Origin: Chelonoidis abingdonii
Lineage: Eukaryota > Chordata > Testudines > Testudinidae
DNA: 64,000 nucleotides
Assembly (NCBI RefSeq): GCF_003597395.2
Contig: NC_133769.1
Location: 176,363,867-176,427,866 of the forward strand
Direction of reading: 5' to 3'
Part shown: positions 12,239-24,400 of the stretch, one piece after another
Layout: each line of letters opens with the position of its first letter
Position numbering within the stretch: position 1 is the first letter of the stretch
Notes under the pieces: model-generated
Told to the model about the DNA's origin: nothing
Seen by the model: only the letters and a program-made list of their open reading frames with translations
Databases searched by the model: none
Position numbers and translations under genes: made by a program

Positions 12239-12252
12239 TAACATTGAGAGTA
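12239..12252 (+). repeat. Target-site duplication, right (fold-back copy 1)
   Basis: taacattgagagta, identical to 12098-12111. Confidence 0.8.
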
Positions 12253-12934
12253 CGGGTTACCTACTAATAGCATGGAGACCTCTTGATTGAAACTCAGCTC
12301 AATGTGCATGAAGTGCTAATGACCATTTGCTCATTCTTGAATGGGGACACTCTGACAGACCCCTGCAGTCATGCATATGGTCATGGCAACAGCCACCTGT
12401 GTGACACCAATTCGCATCCTCCTGGAACCCCCTGGAGAGCCCTCTTTGAGGTCACATGTGCAATGAGGAGAGAGCAAGCCATGGGGCTATTCACTACTTC
12501 CTTCTGTAAGCCCTATAAGGAATTTGGTGGGAAGTTATCTGAAGCACTCTCCTGAGTAGGGAAGATCCCCTAGAAACCAAGTGGAGATGAGGCAACCACT
12601 CTGGAAGTGTCAGTCAGTAAATGTAACTAATTCAGATTCTTTTGCTTGGCTTTTAATTAAAGGAAGAACACAGGAATACACACTCTGAAAAACATTAAAC
12701 ACATTTTACCTGTTTATATTAAAGTTTAATATTGTTTGGTTTCTCAATTATATTTGTCAGAACTAAAATGGTTTTAAAAATGTCATGTCACGTCAACTTT
12801 TATTCAAATGGCTTTAATGTTTGAAATAAAATATTATAATACAAATATGAATGGAGAGTACACAAAGTTAAAATCAACTAGAAGAATGTTAAATCTGACT
12901 ACTGGTGACACAGCACCATGTCCCAATCTCCTAC
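12253..12934. other. Intronic sequence, nothing recognised
   Basis: Unique-looking intron. A 90-codon frame at 12283-12555 has no domain signature. Confidence 0.4.
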
Positions 12935-13250
12935 ACTTTTTGGCCAGAAGACACCATCATGATGATCTAGTCTGGCCTCCTGCATATTACAGGTCACAAA
13001 CTTCACCCACTAACTCCTGTAATGGACCGATAATCTCTAGCTGAGATATTGAATCCTCAAATCTTGATTTAAAGACTTCAAGTTACAAAGAATCCACAAT
13101 TTAATCTAGTTTAAACTGGCAAGTGACCCATGCTGCAAAAGAAGGCATAACTGCCAGGGTCTCTGCCTATCTGACCAGGGGAAAATTCCTTCCCAAACTG
13201 GATTGGACTGAGTTCAAAGACAGTGAATATTTTTATCCTTACAAATTTAT
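12935..13250 (-). mobile_element. CR1 LINE, 3' untranslated end, reversed
   Basis: On the plus strand this reads ggccagaagacaccatcatg, then atgatctagtctggcctcct, then aatcctcaaatcttgattta. That is the reverse complement of the CR1 tail, whose minus-strand sense is ...ATCAAGATT...GAGG...AGACTAGATGATC...TTCTGGCC. The order is intact and divergence moderate. No coding part is retained. Confidence 0.75.
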
Positions 13251-15784
13251 TGGAAGAACTTTGTCCATAATTCACTCGTTTCTAATTTTCCTAATAGAAG
13301 TGCACTCAAATTTATGAACTATCCTAACAATTCAGGTACTCATGTTCACTTTACGAAAATCTGTCCAGTAGCCCATTGTTGAAACGAACATACCAGTGAT
13401 TAGCAAGTCAACTAGAGTTGGTGCGAACCAGTTTTTTTTCTGCAGGGAACATGGCTTCATAACAATGATTTTGACCTCCATGTTCGTATCAGATTTAGCT
13501 ATTGACCTCATTAAATCACTCGCAGGAGACCAGAAGTTTTTTAAAATACAAGTCATAAGACAGACTGTTTTGTGGCATTAGTTTCTGGGCTTGTGATCTG
13601 TATTAGCTTAACAGAAATCCACACAGCACTATGAAGGCCACAAAGGAAAATCATAGCTATTCACTCAGTTTTTATTACGAAGACAAAACATTGTTTCAGG
13701 GAACATATTTTCTCATCTAAACTTAATTTCCTGAATAGCCTACTAAAGGATAGCCATTTACTTCTACTGGCTAAGGGAATTACTCTTTAGCTCAAATGAT
13801 AGTCCTGTGTTGTCTGACTGATGTTTCTATCTTCAAATCCTGTTGATATCTAATCTGGGTGCTTGTTACATGATTAGGAATTGGTCTTTTTGTGTTCATG
13901 TACTAGGTATTCCCAGACCAAGTCCCTCATCTTCTGGTATGCAGCAATCTAACTATATCCCATGTGAGGCCTAATGCCCCAGGAGCTTTGTGTCATATGC
14001 CAGGCCCAGCAAGACTTTATCCTCCCACTTTATTTTTCCTCCTTTATACCCCAGGGAAAGCTTGAAAATGCAGATGCAATCCACAAGTTAACAGGCTGAT
14101 TGTCTCTTTGTAAATGATTTTTTGCAATCCTCTTTTACTCTTTTGTTATGCTTATGGATTAGTCTTTTGGAAAAGCAGGCAGTAATTTGTGATTCTTGAA
14201 AACATAATGTGTACTGGTTTCCTCTGGCAAAAGCTTTCACAGTAATAAAAATTATAGATTAAAAAACTAACTCTTGGTAGGCTTATTGTAAATATTAACC
14301 TAAAAAGAGTTCAGAGCAAGTTTATTATCAAAGATTTCTGCATAGCAAGTACGCTTTCAAAGCATACTTACATTTCTTTGGCCCATATGAATGTAGAGAG
14401 ATGATACCCAAGATGTGTGTTGGCATCACATGAAATCAAATACAAAAACTGCATGGTTGGCAAGCTCCTAATTTCTTTAAATTGACTGGTATTGTATGTC
14501 GATAATCAAATAATTTCAGTTGTTTCCCTATCTTTGGAATATTTGCATGAATTTGAGTGTTAAACAGCTTAAACTCTGATTTTGGAAAAAGACGTGTGCT
14601 GGGTAAAAGTTATGCTGCTAGAGTGGGTGTCACATAGGTACAGCTGCTCCCACTTGAGCCTCTTTGTATATGTAGCGTGGCCATATGGACAGGCTCCTGA
14701 AGCTGGGAAAAAATATTTTAAAATTATAGATGGGTGCATCAGACAGAGCAGGAATATTAATATCATAGTTACATAAACCCAATGAGCCTAACACCCAGGT
14801 AAATGTCTATACTAGCCCACTGTGCAGAGTAGCTTCCTAGGAGATGGACGGGCTGTTTTGGAACTCAGCTCTCTTGGGGGAGAGGGAAGCTGTTTGAACG
14901 CTCACCTTTATATTTAAAGGTTAAATATATTGGTCTAAATCAGACTCAGGTGCAATTCTACTTAGATCACTAAGGCTATCTCAAGGATGAATTCTGTCCA
15001 GTATGCTTCTCAGAGTTGAGACAACGGTAGACTTCTCTTTACTAAACAAAACAACAAGCCATTGAGGTGTCTATGCTTCATCTTTAAAGCTGACTGTTTC
15101 TGACTTTAAAAAAAAAAATCCTTTGTATATGCTATCTTATTTAACAAATACACTTTTTAAATACATTATAAAAATAAGCTACAAAGTAGCGAATAGAACA
15201 TAATAGCCTTTTATTTACGCCAGGGCTGCCCCTTCCTGAAAATCATAAATCCATCCAAATTCTTGACCTTCAACACTTGGAGCTTCAATTTTGCAGAGTA
15301 TTTAAAAAGGTGAAAGTCTTAAATTCTTGTAGTACTCCAAATGGGCCCTGATCCAGCAATTGCATGGGTACCCTGGCAGCGAAGAAAATTTAAAGTGATG
15401 GGCCAGAGGGATGCGTGAAGAGAAGATGCAACCCCCTATATGATCATAGCAACCATGAGCAGGTGGGACTAGAAAGATACATGATCTAGAAATGCAAGTT
15501 TCAACACCACACAACATCCAAAAAAACCAGACTTTTTGAACAACCAGTCACTGAAATCATTGCTACAACTACCACATTTAGGGAGTGGGGGAGGAAGGGG
15601 CAGCGGGAGACAGTGATACGGGAACTGCAAAGCACAGAAATTGAAGAAGCAGAATAGTGACTTATTTCCAAAAGGGGAAAGAGAACCAGGAGGCGCTCAA
15701 CCCAGCCAAAGTGTGGAATTGTTATCTGATACTTAACGAGTCTACTACTAAGGAACTTACCTGTACATTTCTGTCCTCTTCATC
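13251..15784. other. Intronic sequence, nothing recognised
   Basis: AT-rich intron with scattered short frames and no interpretable domain, RNA gene or repeat boundary. Confidence 0.4.
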
Positions 15785-16019
15785 CAGGAAAGGGTGGCTC
15801 CAGGCCCCAGCACACCAAGCGCATGCTTGGGGAGGCAAGCCACGGGGGGCGCTCTGCCGGTCGCTGCGAGGGCAGCAGGCAGGCTGCCTCCAGCGGCATG
15901 CATGCATGCATGCGGAGGGTCTGTTGATTCTGCGGCTTCGGCAGACCTCCCACAGGCAAACTGCTAGAGGCAGCCTGCCTGCCCTGCTTGGTGTGGCAAA
16001 ATCCCTAGAGCCGCTCCTG
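15785..16019 (-). mobile_element. GC-rich hAT-like MITE, copy A
   Basis: Ends are CAGGAAAGGGTGGCTCCAG on the left and CTAGAGCCGCTCCTG on the right, an imperfect inverted pair. They match the ends of the clean copy at 61178-61423 in reverse orientation (CAGGGGCGGCTCTAG / GGAGCTGCCCCTG). The interior is unusually GC-rich and contains a (CATG)n-like run gcatgcatgcatgcatgcgg near 15895-15914. I could not find an 8-bp target duplication, so the edges may be eroded. The open frames across it are compositional. Confidence 0.6.
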
Positions 16020-16639
16020 GCTACAGGGAACGTATTTGGTGGGTGTCTTTGTGATACGAATCATGCAGCCATGGAGAGATTCTTCAGCCACCCTGAGAAA
16101 GTAAATACTTGTCATTTGGTAAATCTGTTTTAAGATACGTGGACAGACAATTCAGTAAGGCACACAAGGACAACAGGATTGCGTTATGTTCTCATGGAGC
16201 AAAAATACAACATGTAACTGGAAGATTGGATGGAATTATGAAGTTTTCTGATAAATTCGACTGCTGATACCTATTTGGAACAAGTGACCTGGAACTACAC
16301 AGGTTATAGAAGACTTCAGTAATCTTGAAAGGGAGCTGAAGAAGAGGAAAGTCCAAATGATTTCTCAGTGATTCTTCAGGTCCCACAAGTAAGAGAAAAT
16401 AAAAGGCAGTAAATACTGGAGGTGAACCATTGGCTGTGTGACTGGTATGAAACTGAAGGTTTTGGTTTAGGGAAAACCAAGACACATTCCAGTAGGATAG
16501 GTGATGGCACATGTATCTCAGGCTAAGGGCGAATATTCTAATTTGAAGGTTAACCAGAGTAGCCATGAGGGCATTAAACCTCAAAATAGGTATATGCTGT
16601 GAGGTAAATGAAGTACAAACTCAAAATTGGTGTCATGAA
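16020..16639. other. Intronic sequence, possibly upstream part of the next CR1 copy
   Basis: A minus-strand frame of 130 codons (16192-16584) has no family signature. The stretch could be a decayed CR1 ORF1 region, because CR1 endonuclease sequence follows directly. Confidence 0.3.
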
Positions 16640-17290
16640 CAGAGTCTACTTGTGTGGAAAGAAAATATAAGAAATTTTTCAGTTGCCTCTATACCAGTAC
16701 TAGGAGTCTGAGTAACAAGCAAGGAGGACTGAAAATTCTCATTAAAGATGTAATTGGCATTACTGAAACCTGGTGGGATGACCTGCATGATCAGAGTTAA
16801 AATCATTGGTTATGTAACCTGTTTAGAGTTGGTGAAAGATTGAGACACTCTACATTAAATACACCATTATCAGTAATTCAGAACCACAGGATTTTGAATG
16901 CATATGGCTCAATGTGCTAACTAACACAGTCCAGGAAGGGGGTACTGGTAAGTGTTTGTAACAAACAACCAAACCAGAGAATAGGATGAGTTACTCCCTT
17001 AAGTACCTGCCTGGAATGTGTGGAAAGAAAAAAAAATATATTATGGGGGACTTCTATTGCCAAGACCCATGCTGGAGATCTAATGCAGCTGGTAGTAAGT
17101 AAAGTATTGCCCCCAGTACAATGAAAATCTATTTTTGACCTCATGACTGATTGATTGAAAATGAATTCATTGGTGGACTGGAAGTTTGGTGGTTATCTAT
17201 GGACCAGTGATCATGATCTGACTGCATTTGATACAGGCAAACAAAGGAAAAGGTTTAATTTGTCAAAGTTAAGGAAAACTGAGTGAAATT
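16640..17290 (+). mobile_element. CR1 LINE, endonuclease-region fragment
   Basis: Reading across breaks gives IGITETWWDDLHD, then YLPGM, then GDFYCQDPCW, then TSDHDL. These are the landmark motifs, in order, of the apurinic-like endonuclease of CR1 ORF2: TETWWD, the GDFN-type motif, and the SDH motif whose histidine is catalytic. It is a 5' part of the element, whereas most CR1 copies retain only the 3' end. Many stops and a GDFN to GDFY change show it is dead. Confidence 0.75.
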
Positions 17291-19744
17291 GAGTTAGAAA
17301 AAAAAATAGACATAGGTAAATGTGCCTTCTCTTCCCACTCCTTCTTTGCATGGATCCTAGCCCTTCAGAGGGCCTTCCTGGCAGAGAGTGCCGCAAAAGT
17401 TTCCACTTGGGAAGCAGATAGCAAAATGGACCATCCACATGTTTAGTGATATTGGGGATAAGCTAATGGACTGCTAAGGGTTAAATACTCTGACATCGTC
17501 ATATAGGGAAAATAACTAAAACATTAAGTTTGACTTACCAATACCTCTACAGCTTTTTGTATTTGTAACTGGTAATTTTTTCAAAAAAACCTTTTCTTCA
17601 GTGTTGTATTTATTTATATCCTTTCCTTATGTTTTTTCTTTATTTTACTATTCTAGTGATTAGTCTAGTACTGTCAACTACTACATGTTTATATTTTTTC
17701 CTTTTCTGTTTGACAATTTTTTTTTTTCTGGCTTTGTTTTTGGTTAATTAGTTGATCCTTTTTCAGTGATGATATTTAAAGTTAACACCGATTTTGTGTG
17801 TAACTCTCGCTAGTAGTTTTGAGCCTCATCCAATTCTTTTTTTAATTCAATGAGTGATGGTTTGGGACCTTTCTAGAGCCTCTGAGGGATTACTATTTAA
17901 TTACTACTTCAGTTTCTGCTGCAGGAGCTCACACCTTATTTAGTTTGTGCCCATGACAGAAAGTTGTGTGGTTTTGGGCGGGTGGGGGTTGCGGGGGGTG
18001 TGGGTTTTTTGTTTTTTTTTTTTTTTTTGTTAATCAGAACTCAGTTATGTGATGGTGATTATTGGAAAAACAAATGTATCTGTCTTACAAAGATGTAAAT
18101 CTAAATTTTATTATCATTTCAATGATGAATATACTCTAGTTTTGAAAAGTTAATACTCATTACATGTATAGCTTTGTTTTATCGCAGAAACCATTACTCA
18201 AGAAAGCAGTTCAAACTCAAGGCTATTGTCCAGCTGAAGTAAAGATGACTCCCTCTTGCTGACTCTTTGTATCTGCTTAGCCTGTGAGCTGCTTGAGGTA
18301 GGGACTGTCCCTTTAGAACAGCTGGAAAACCATGAGAACTATGGGTTTGTTACCACAAGCAAATAAGACATGAGTGGTGCATAGTTCATTTCCTGGCTAG
18401 CTGTTCAGAAGTGTGAACTTCATCTGCTCTGAACCATGGGTGTAGCAACAAGAGTAACTCTTACCTTCTTGTGTGATGGAAGTAATACAAACCCAATATT
18501 ACCAGGATTATATCTTATAAGTACCTCAACTTTGATCTTGCTGTTGAAAAGTAAAATGGTATTTGTGAAAGAGCTAGGTTGGTTGTTCACTATATCTGTG
18601 TGTGTGTGAGGGAGAGGGAGAACGAACTGTAGGATGCAACATAAAAAAATATTCTTCTGAGAAACCTGGTTGATACACGTGTGTGTGTTTTTTTTAAAAA
18701 AAAGCATAACTGGGGAAATAGAATTAACCATGCTAGTCAACAGTGAACTTTATATCTCGGTCTTAGCTTATGATTCTGATATGGGACCATAAGGTCAAAC
18801 ATAACTGTTAAATTAGTACAGGTACAATCTGGCACATCACAAGATACTGAATTTACTGACAGTTTTACAAGTTCTGAATTGTGTGGTATGGTTTTTGCAT
18901 AATTAAGACAGGAAAGAAACCCAGTTTGCTATGCTTTTTTATTTGAACACATATAAACCCAAAAATCTTTTAGAAAAGAATGGTTTTTATTACCTTTGTC
19001 AGTTAATGATATCCAAACCCCTTGTCATCTAATAAAAATTATACATGAAAATTGCAAACAATTCACAGTATACAACATTTTAGAAATGATTGTATCGTTT
19101 GGCACTTAATCCAAATAGACTAGCAAAACTAATTATAGTCAGAATTTCTAGTTGGTGGTTTTGTTGTTCTACATATTATTACAAATGATGACATATAAAA
19201 TGGAGATAATGAACTTTATAAAGTGCTTTTGAGATGTACCAATGAAAAGTGCTATGTTAGAGCTAAATGGTGGTATTATTTCTTAGCATTTTACCTCAAT
19301 TACATTCCACTTTAAAATGTGGAAATGACTTAAACTCTGCTTTTCTTCATTTTTAAAGTTCACAAAACTTGAATCCAGAAACACATTTGAAGGAAAACTT
19401 TCCCAAATTTCCAGGTGGGATTAGAGTCTGGAACTGGGTTTTCTCATTCAGGCATATCTGCTTATAACCACTGGAAACCACAATGGAGTAATACACTTTT
19501 AAAAAACACTGTAGGAAAAAACTGAATTTTCATATAATTAGTTATATCTTCAAAGATTTAACAATGAAAGGTAAACACAAAGCTAAAATTCTACTAGTAG
19601 TTACAGCCAAGCAACCACATTGACTTCAGTGGGATTAAACCAGTGTTGTAGAGGTAGAATTAGCCAATTTCATGCAGGCCTGGTATTTAAATTGTAGTAC
19701 TCTATATTTCTATGTCTAGAACAAATAAATATCTAAAATATACA
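17291..19744. other. Intron 1 just upstream of the EPHA6 exon
   Basis: It holds a G-rich then T-rich low-complexity patch (about 17978-18028) and otherwise unremarkable AT-rich intron. No repeat was named within about 2.4 kb upstream of the exon. Confidence 0.45.
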
Positions 19745-19763
19745 CATATATTTTTATTTCCAG
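19745..19763 (+). promoter_or_regulatory. Splice acceptor of the EPHA6 exon
   Basis: A pyrimidine-rich tract (tatatttttatttccag) ends exactly at the exon border. It is a good polypyrimidine-tract and AG acceptor, and it fixes the exon start at 19764. Confidence 0.85.
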
Positions 19764-19828
19764 TGGTGTTGCTTGATACTACAGCTGCAATTGGAGAACT
19801 AGGATGGAAAACCTATCCTTTAAATGGG
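19764..19828 (+). CDS. EPHA6: EPHA6 exon 2 (ephrin receptor, start of ligand-binding domain)
   Basis: This 65-nt exon is preceded by a T-rich tract ending in cag and followed by the consensus donor gtaagt. It enters with two bases that complete a split codon and then reads 21 open codons, including VLLDTTAAIGELG and WKTYPLNG. Eph receptors are membrane receptor tyrosine kinases that bind ephrins on neighbouring cells and guide axons and cell sorting. Their second coding exon is characteristically about 65 nt and encodes the LLD...GELGW strand at the start of the ligand-binding domain. Other EphA paralogues usually have I-x-Y-P-S or I-x-F-P after GELGW, whereas KTYPLNG is what I recall of EPHA6, hence the symbol. 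The rest of the domain, normally in a much larger third exon, is not in this window. The Eph family is near certain and the paralogue likely. No other host exon was recognised. Confidence 0.88.
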
Positions 19829-19834
19829 GTAAGT
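19829..19834 (+). promoter_or_regulatory. Splice donor of the EPHA6 exon
   Basis: The bases gtaagt after the last codon (GGG) match the U1 donor consensus perfectly. They leave the exon in phase 0 at its 3' end. Confidence 0.88.
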
Positions 19835-21854
19835 CAAGTTCTTGTTTTGCTTTTGTTGTCCTTATTTATTCAGCACTCTGGCATTTCAACAATAGAATGG
19901 ACTAGTTCTGCTAACTAGATACTTTCCTGCAGTATGTACTAATGGAAAAGATTTTAGGATAGTGAACGAAAGAATCTGAATTGTAGTTAACACTAACAGC
20001 CCCAAGTAAATGTGCACATATTACAGTACCATCAGCTGCTATAGGTAATGGTCTGTCAGAATTTCTCATAAGTCTGTATTTGGAGGTTTGTAATTCAGTT
20101 ATGAATATCTTTTCTGTTTTTAAATCAGGACCAAGCTTTCTTTAAATTTCATAGAAAAATAATTTATCCATTTATTACAGTAGTTTGAAACAATTTATAT
20201 GATGAAAGCGGCATTTTTGATTCCACTGTCTGATAGCATGATTCCAAATGTTAATTCTGAAAGCCTATTAAAATATTGTAAAAGAGTGAAAACAAAGCTA
20301 TCAAAGTTTAGAAAATTTATGTGACGTGGCTTTTTCCTATATGACATTATCTAGGATACTGAACTTTTGATTAAAAATGTTTTACACAATTGCATAGTAT
20401 TGTTAATATAGATAGACATGACAAGAGACACAGGGTGCTTTTGTAGGGCACAAGGCTTCAGAACTTTGCAGATGGCTGGCATGCTTGGAGACGATGTGGC
20501 CAGACTGGGAGGGGAAAGAAGAGTGTGCTTTTTTTAGTGTAACCGCTTGAGAAATATTGGAGGCTGAACTTCAAATGGTATATTGCTCTTTCCACCTGTC
20601 CAATATTCTTAACAGCACATCTGTCATTTTTCAGTTTTTCTTTTAATTAAGAAACAGTATACTGAAGCAATTAAGTCCTTTTTCTATGTTGGGTCGTTAT
20701 CCTAAGGATGCCCTAAATTTAGTATCCCTTGCCTTGTGTGCCATTTTTTTTTCATTTTAGGTGGTATTATCTTTTAATTGCTGTATATGATGCATGTGCT
20801 GTGTTGACTTCTGAAACTGAGATATAGAGCACCGATGGTGTTTTGTATGCAGACTCAAGTCTTTTGTTTAATTCTTTGTGGGGTTTTCTTTCTTGCAACA
20901 CATTCTAGAAGGAAATAAAGTTGTCTACCCTCAGCACCTTAATAATCTGCTCTTTAAAAGTGCTGCTGGTGCCTGCCCTCAGGAACTCCAAGCAATGTGA
21001 CATTTCTTATTCTCAGCCTGTTTTCAAAATAATAGATTACATTTTTCAGGCTTTTCCAGTCCTTTGTATTCTTAGACAAGATTCTTAGTCTGTTAATATA
21101 TATCTCAGTATTTTACACTTTTTTTGTTTGCAGTCTCATATAGCCTGAATCCTAAATTCTGAAGGTTTTCTTTGGAAATTATGGACAGAATAAACAGGCT
21201 CAGATCCTGATAAGAGAGGTACAATATGAGCCAAATACCTTTTTAATTCAGTCAAATGATGAGTCCCATTAAAGTCAACAGGATTATTTGTGTGCATAAG
21301 ACAAGCAAGATCTGATACCATTTCCTTTAAATAGCAATTGGGTTTTTCATACGGATTCTTGAAAGCTTCAATTGTTCCACCAACAATAGACCTAAAATAC
21401 AAGCAAGAAGAAACAACAAAGATGACTTACACAATAACCATCAGAAAATGTCTGTTTTGGCTGCTCATGTAAGTCCCCTTCCCACTCTCAATTTTGTAGC
21501 TCATTTTTAAATCAGAGGAATTGCTTCTATGTCAGTCTTAGGAATTGGCAGTATTTCTCTGATACAAAGAGTTTACATATGAATTAATTGTAAATATTTG
21601 GGGTTCACATTATTCTTAAGATGTGCTATGATCTTTCTTGGGAATCTGACAAAGATCACTGAGAAAATTATGATAGCTTATCTTTTCCCAAAGGATTTAT
21701 GTGGCTGTAGCTTGAAGAAATGGAAAACGTTGGCTAGGTGACAACTGAATTGCTGTGTATTGCTAATCTGAGCAGTTGTTAAGTTTCTAGTAGTTGTGAT
21801 AGATATTCACTGATACTAAGACCATTTGTACATTTACTGGAGATGAACATTTCT
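19835..21854. other. Start of EPHA6 intron 2
   Basis: AT-rich intron without recognisable repeats or coding segments. Confidence 0.45.
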
Positions 21855-22029
21855 GTGATCGATGCAGCGTGGGTCAATTTAGTGGGTCTGATGAAGACCC
21901 GCTAAATCAACTGCAAAGCACTCTCCAGTCTACTCTTGTTGTCTCCCATTGGTGCAGCATGGTGTATTCAAGTAGCTAAAGCAGCATAATTTAGGACAAC
22001 TTACTGCGATACTGTGGACAAGGCCTAAG
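21855..22029. mobile_element. PIF/Harbinger-type MITE fragment
   Basis: It contains gcgtgggtcaatttagtggg, tctgatgaagacccgctaaa and tcaactgc, a short inverted motif set, and ends in aatttaggacaacttactgc followed by gatactgtggacaaggcc. The ending resembles the Harbinger terminus also seen at 3891-5848 (AAATTAGG, GTC-x-ACACTA on the other strand). The left edge is unclear. Confidence 0.5.
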
Positions 22030-22860
22030 TGAACACTGGAACTGAGCAAATAGAAAACCTCCTTCATGAATAACCGAGAAGTGAATATAATATCCTATGT
22101 CCCTGTAGAATAATGGATGTTTTTATGAATTATAATATTCACAGCAGAGTAACTTAAATATATGCAAAATTGCTGCTTAAAATGGGTGTCTGCTAATTCT
22201 TTTATCTGCTGCCATGCTTAGAATTACTTAAATTCATATATACTTTAATAGAGTTTTTAAGGTCAGAAGTTAATATAGAAAAAACTGTACTCAGAGGTAC
22301 CAAATTATTTTTAAAGTGATTGTGATATTAATCTTTAAAGCTAAAAACTAAAGTGCATTGCTTTACTTATGTTTTAAATAACTTTTGAATACTACGCCTG
22401 GTATACAGGTAAAAGGATTACAATTTCCATCACTCCTAGCTCCTTCTCATTTATAAGCACTCAGAAATTTTGCAGAACATGCCCTACACACTCTCCTTCA
22501 TGTAATCTGTCAATTGTATTTGTTTGCAATTCTGAATTTCTATCATTATACAGATTATTTATAGCCACACTTTTTTGAACTGAAGGTCAAATTCTGCCTT
22601 CAGCATCATGTGTGTCTCTTTGTCTTAGGCCAGAAATTGCTCCCTTGTATTTATTGATTTTTAAAATCAAAGTTCAATAAAATAGCGGTTCTCCTAAATC
22701 CTTTACAAAATGGTCAGATGTTGCATGTCCAGAATATTCCTATCCGGAGTTATGGATCTCGCCTAATGTAGTTACCTTGTACTCTGAGGCCTATCTGTGC
22801 AATCTAGATATTGTTTACATTCTCAGGGAAAATAAAAATTTTCCTGTCCTTGGTGAGCTC
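22030..22860. other. Intronic sequence, nothing recognised
   Basis: No coding or repeat signal I can name. The last five bases (agctc) are the left target duplication of the next LTR. Confidence 0.45.
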
Positions 22861-23827
22861 TGTCGTAGTTTCCTACTCAGATTTGAACCTTAGCGTTCAT
22901 AAAATGAGAAGCTAGCATGAAACCTCCAAGCTTAATTACCAGCTTGGATCTGATATCGCTGCCAGTGTTTGGCTCACTCTGGTCTCCCCAAAACCTTCCC
23001 TGGGGAACCCCCCAAGACTCAGATACCCTGAGTCTACAACAAAGGGAAATAAACCATTCCCCCCACCTCTCTCCCACCCAGAATTTCCTCTCTGGGCTAA
23101 CCTGAGAGTTACTGGTGCAACCTCTTTACATCACAATACCAAGAAGCATGTCTCCTCTCTTCCACAAAGAGACAAACCCAAAGACAAGGAAACAGAAAAG
23201 ATTCTATCTCTCTTCCCCCTTAGCTTCTTCCCGCCCTGGGACACTCGGAGAGTTAAACACAGAGAGCAGTTTTTCCCCTCCCCCCTGTCTTTCCTTTCTC
23301 CCACCAATTTCCTGGTGGGTCAACTAGAAAAAAAAATCAACAGGTCTTAAAAAGCAAAACTTTTAATAAAAAAAAAAAAAAAGAATAGAATAACAGTTCT
23401 CTGTAATCTAGATGGTAAGATACAGGGTTTTCAACTTATAGAAAATGAATAAACAATAGAAAAGGGATAAACAGCCTTACCCAAAAACAATACAATTTAA
23501 AGTACTTATAGCCAAATACACATAAAGACTCCACCAGCCAGATACACAGATGCAAATACAGCAAAACAATTTAAAAGACTATACTTTTGCTACCTTTGTA
23601 CTTACAACTGGGAAACAGAAGATTAGAAGGACTGGAAATAGATCCTCTCATAGCTGAGAGAGCACAGAACAGACAAAAACCCAAGACCAAGAAACACCCA
23701 CAAATTCCCTCCCTTAAGCTTTGAAAAATCCGGTTTCCTGATTGGTCCTCTTGTCAGGTGTTTGGTTCCCTTTGTTAACCCTTTACAGGTAAAAGAAACA
23801 TTAACCCTTACCTATCTGTTTATGACA
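22861..23827 (-). mobile_element. Solo LTR, complete, with 5-bp target duplication
   Basis: The plus strand starts TGTCGTAGTTTCC and ends CTGTTTATGACA. Read on the minus strand it begins TGTCATAAACAGATAGG, a start I associate with an abundant turtle LTR. Perfect agctc repeats flank it at 22856-22860 and 23828-23832. The minus sense carries attaaaagttttgc after a long T run near 23366-23382. No coding region or second LTR is present. A 5-bp duplication fits a Ty3/gypsy-like or retroviral integrase. Removal by LTR recombination best explains the missing interior. Confidence 0.8.
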
Positions 23828-23832
23828 AGCTC

Positions 23833-24237
23833 ACCAACATTACGCCTTCCCTTGTGAGACCCCATAGAGGATCTTTCTTCAGAGCTCCAAGTCAGAATGT
23901 GATAGGGCTTTGGGACCAGGGAAGGTGAAGGTGGAGCAGCATTAACTCACATTGAAGCTCTTTCAATGGCTGCATGGGTGGATTTAGTCACTGGCAGCAT
24001 GTCTCTTGGAGGATCAGCATGTAGGGGCCACCAATCTATCCAGGCACTTCTGCCTCCCTCATTCCAAGTCTCACCAGAGTTGTGAGACTATGTACCCTTG
24101 TTACCTCCACGTATCTTAAACCTCTCCAACCTGAAGTAGTGATTCTCCATTATGAATGTCTCTAGATTTCCTGACCTCTGCCCACTTTCCCCCAGGTTTA
24201 TCCACTTCCAGATTAGGAGACTAGATTGGAACACCAA
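23833..24237. other. Intronic sequence, nothing recognised
   Basis: Unassigned spacer between the LTR and a CR1 scrap. Confidence 0.4.
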
Positions 24238-24400
24238 CATTGCCATGTTGGTCCATCTGGTCTGATATTCTGTCTTTGACATTGGTAGTTGGACGGTACA
24301 GGAATCCCCCCGAAGGACAATTACAGAATAAATGACTCATAGAGGAAATTTCTTCCAAAAACCTTTTGCTGGTTGGCTTATCCTGAAGCAGGATGGTTTG
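24238..24400 (-). mobile_element. CR1-like 3' end scrap, reversed
   Basis: The plus strand reads gttggtccatctggtctgat, then attctgtctttgacattgg, then cttatcctgaagcaggatgg. This wording is typical of reversed CR1 tails (ggtcca-tctagtc, tgtc-tctgacagtgg). It is strongly diverged. Confidence 0.5.

Noticed and set aside
15657..16133. A 158-codon plus-strand open frame
   Set aside because: Its centre is the GC-rich MITE at 15785-16019; length is due to composition.
16192..16584. A 130-codon minus-strand open frame
   Set aside because: No domain, no splice or start context, and it lies next to a CR1 fragment of the opposite strand.
17978..18028. G-quadruplex candidate in the G-rich patch
   Set aside because: The G runs are irregular and followed by a T tract; it is ordinary low complexity without other support.
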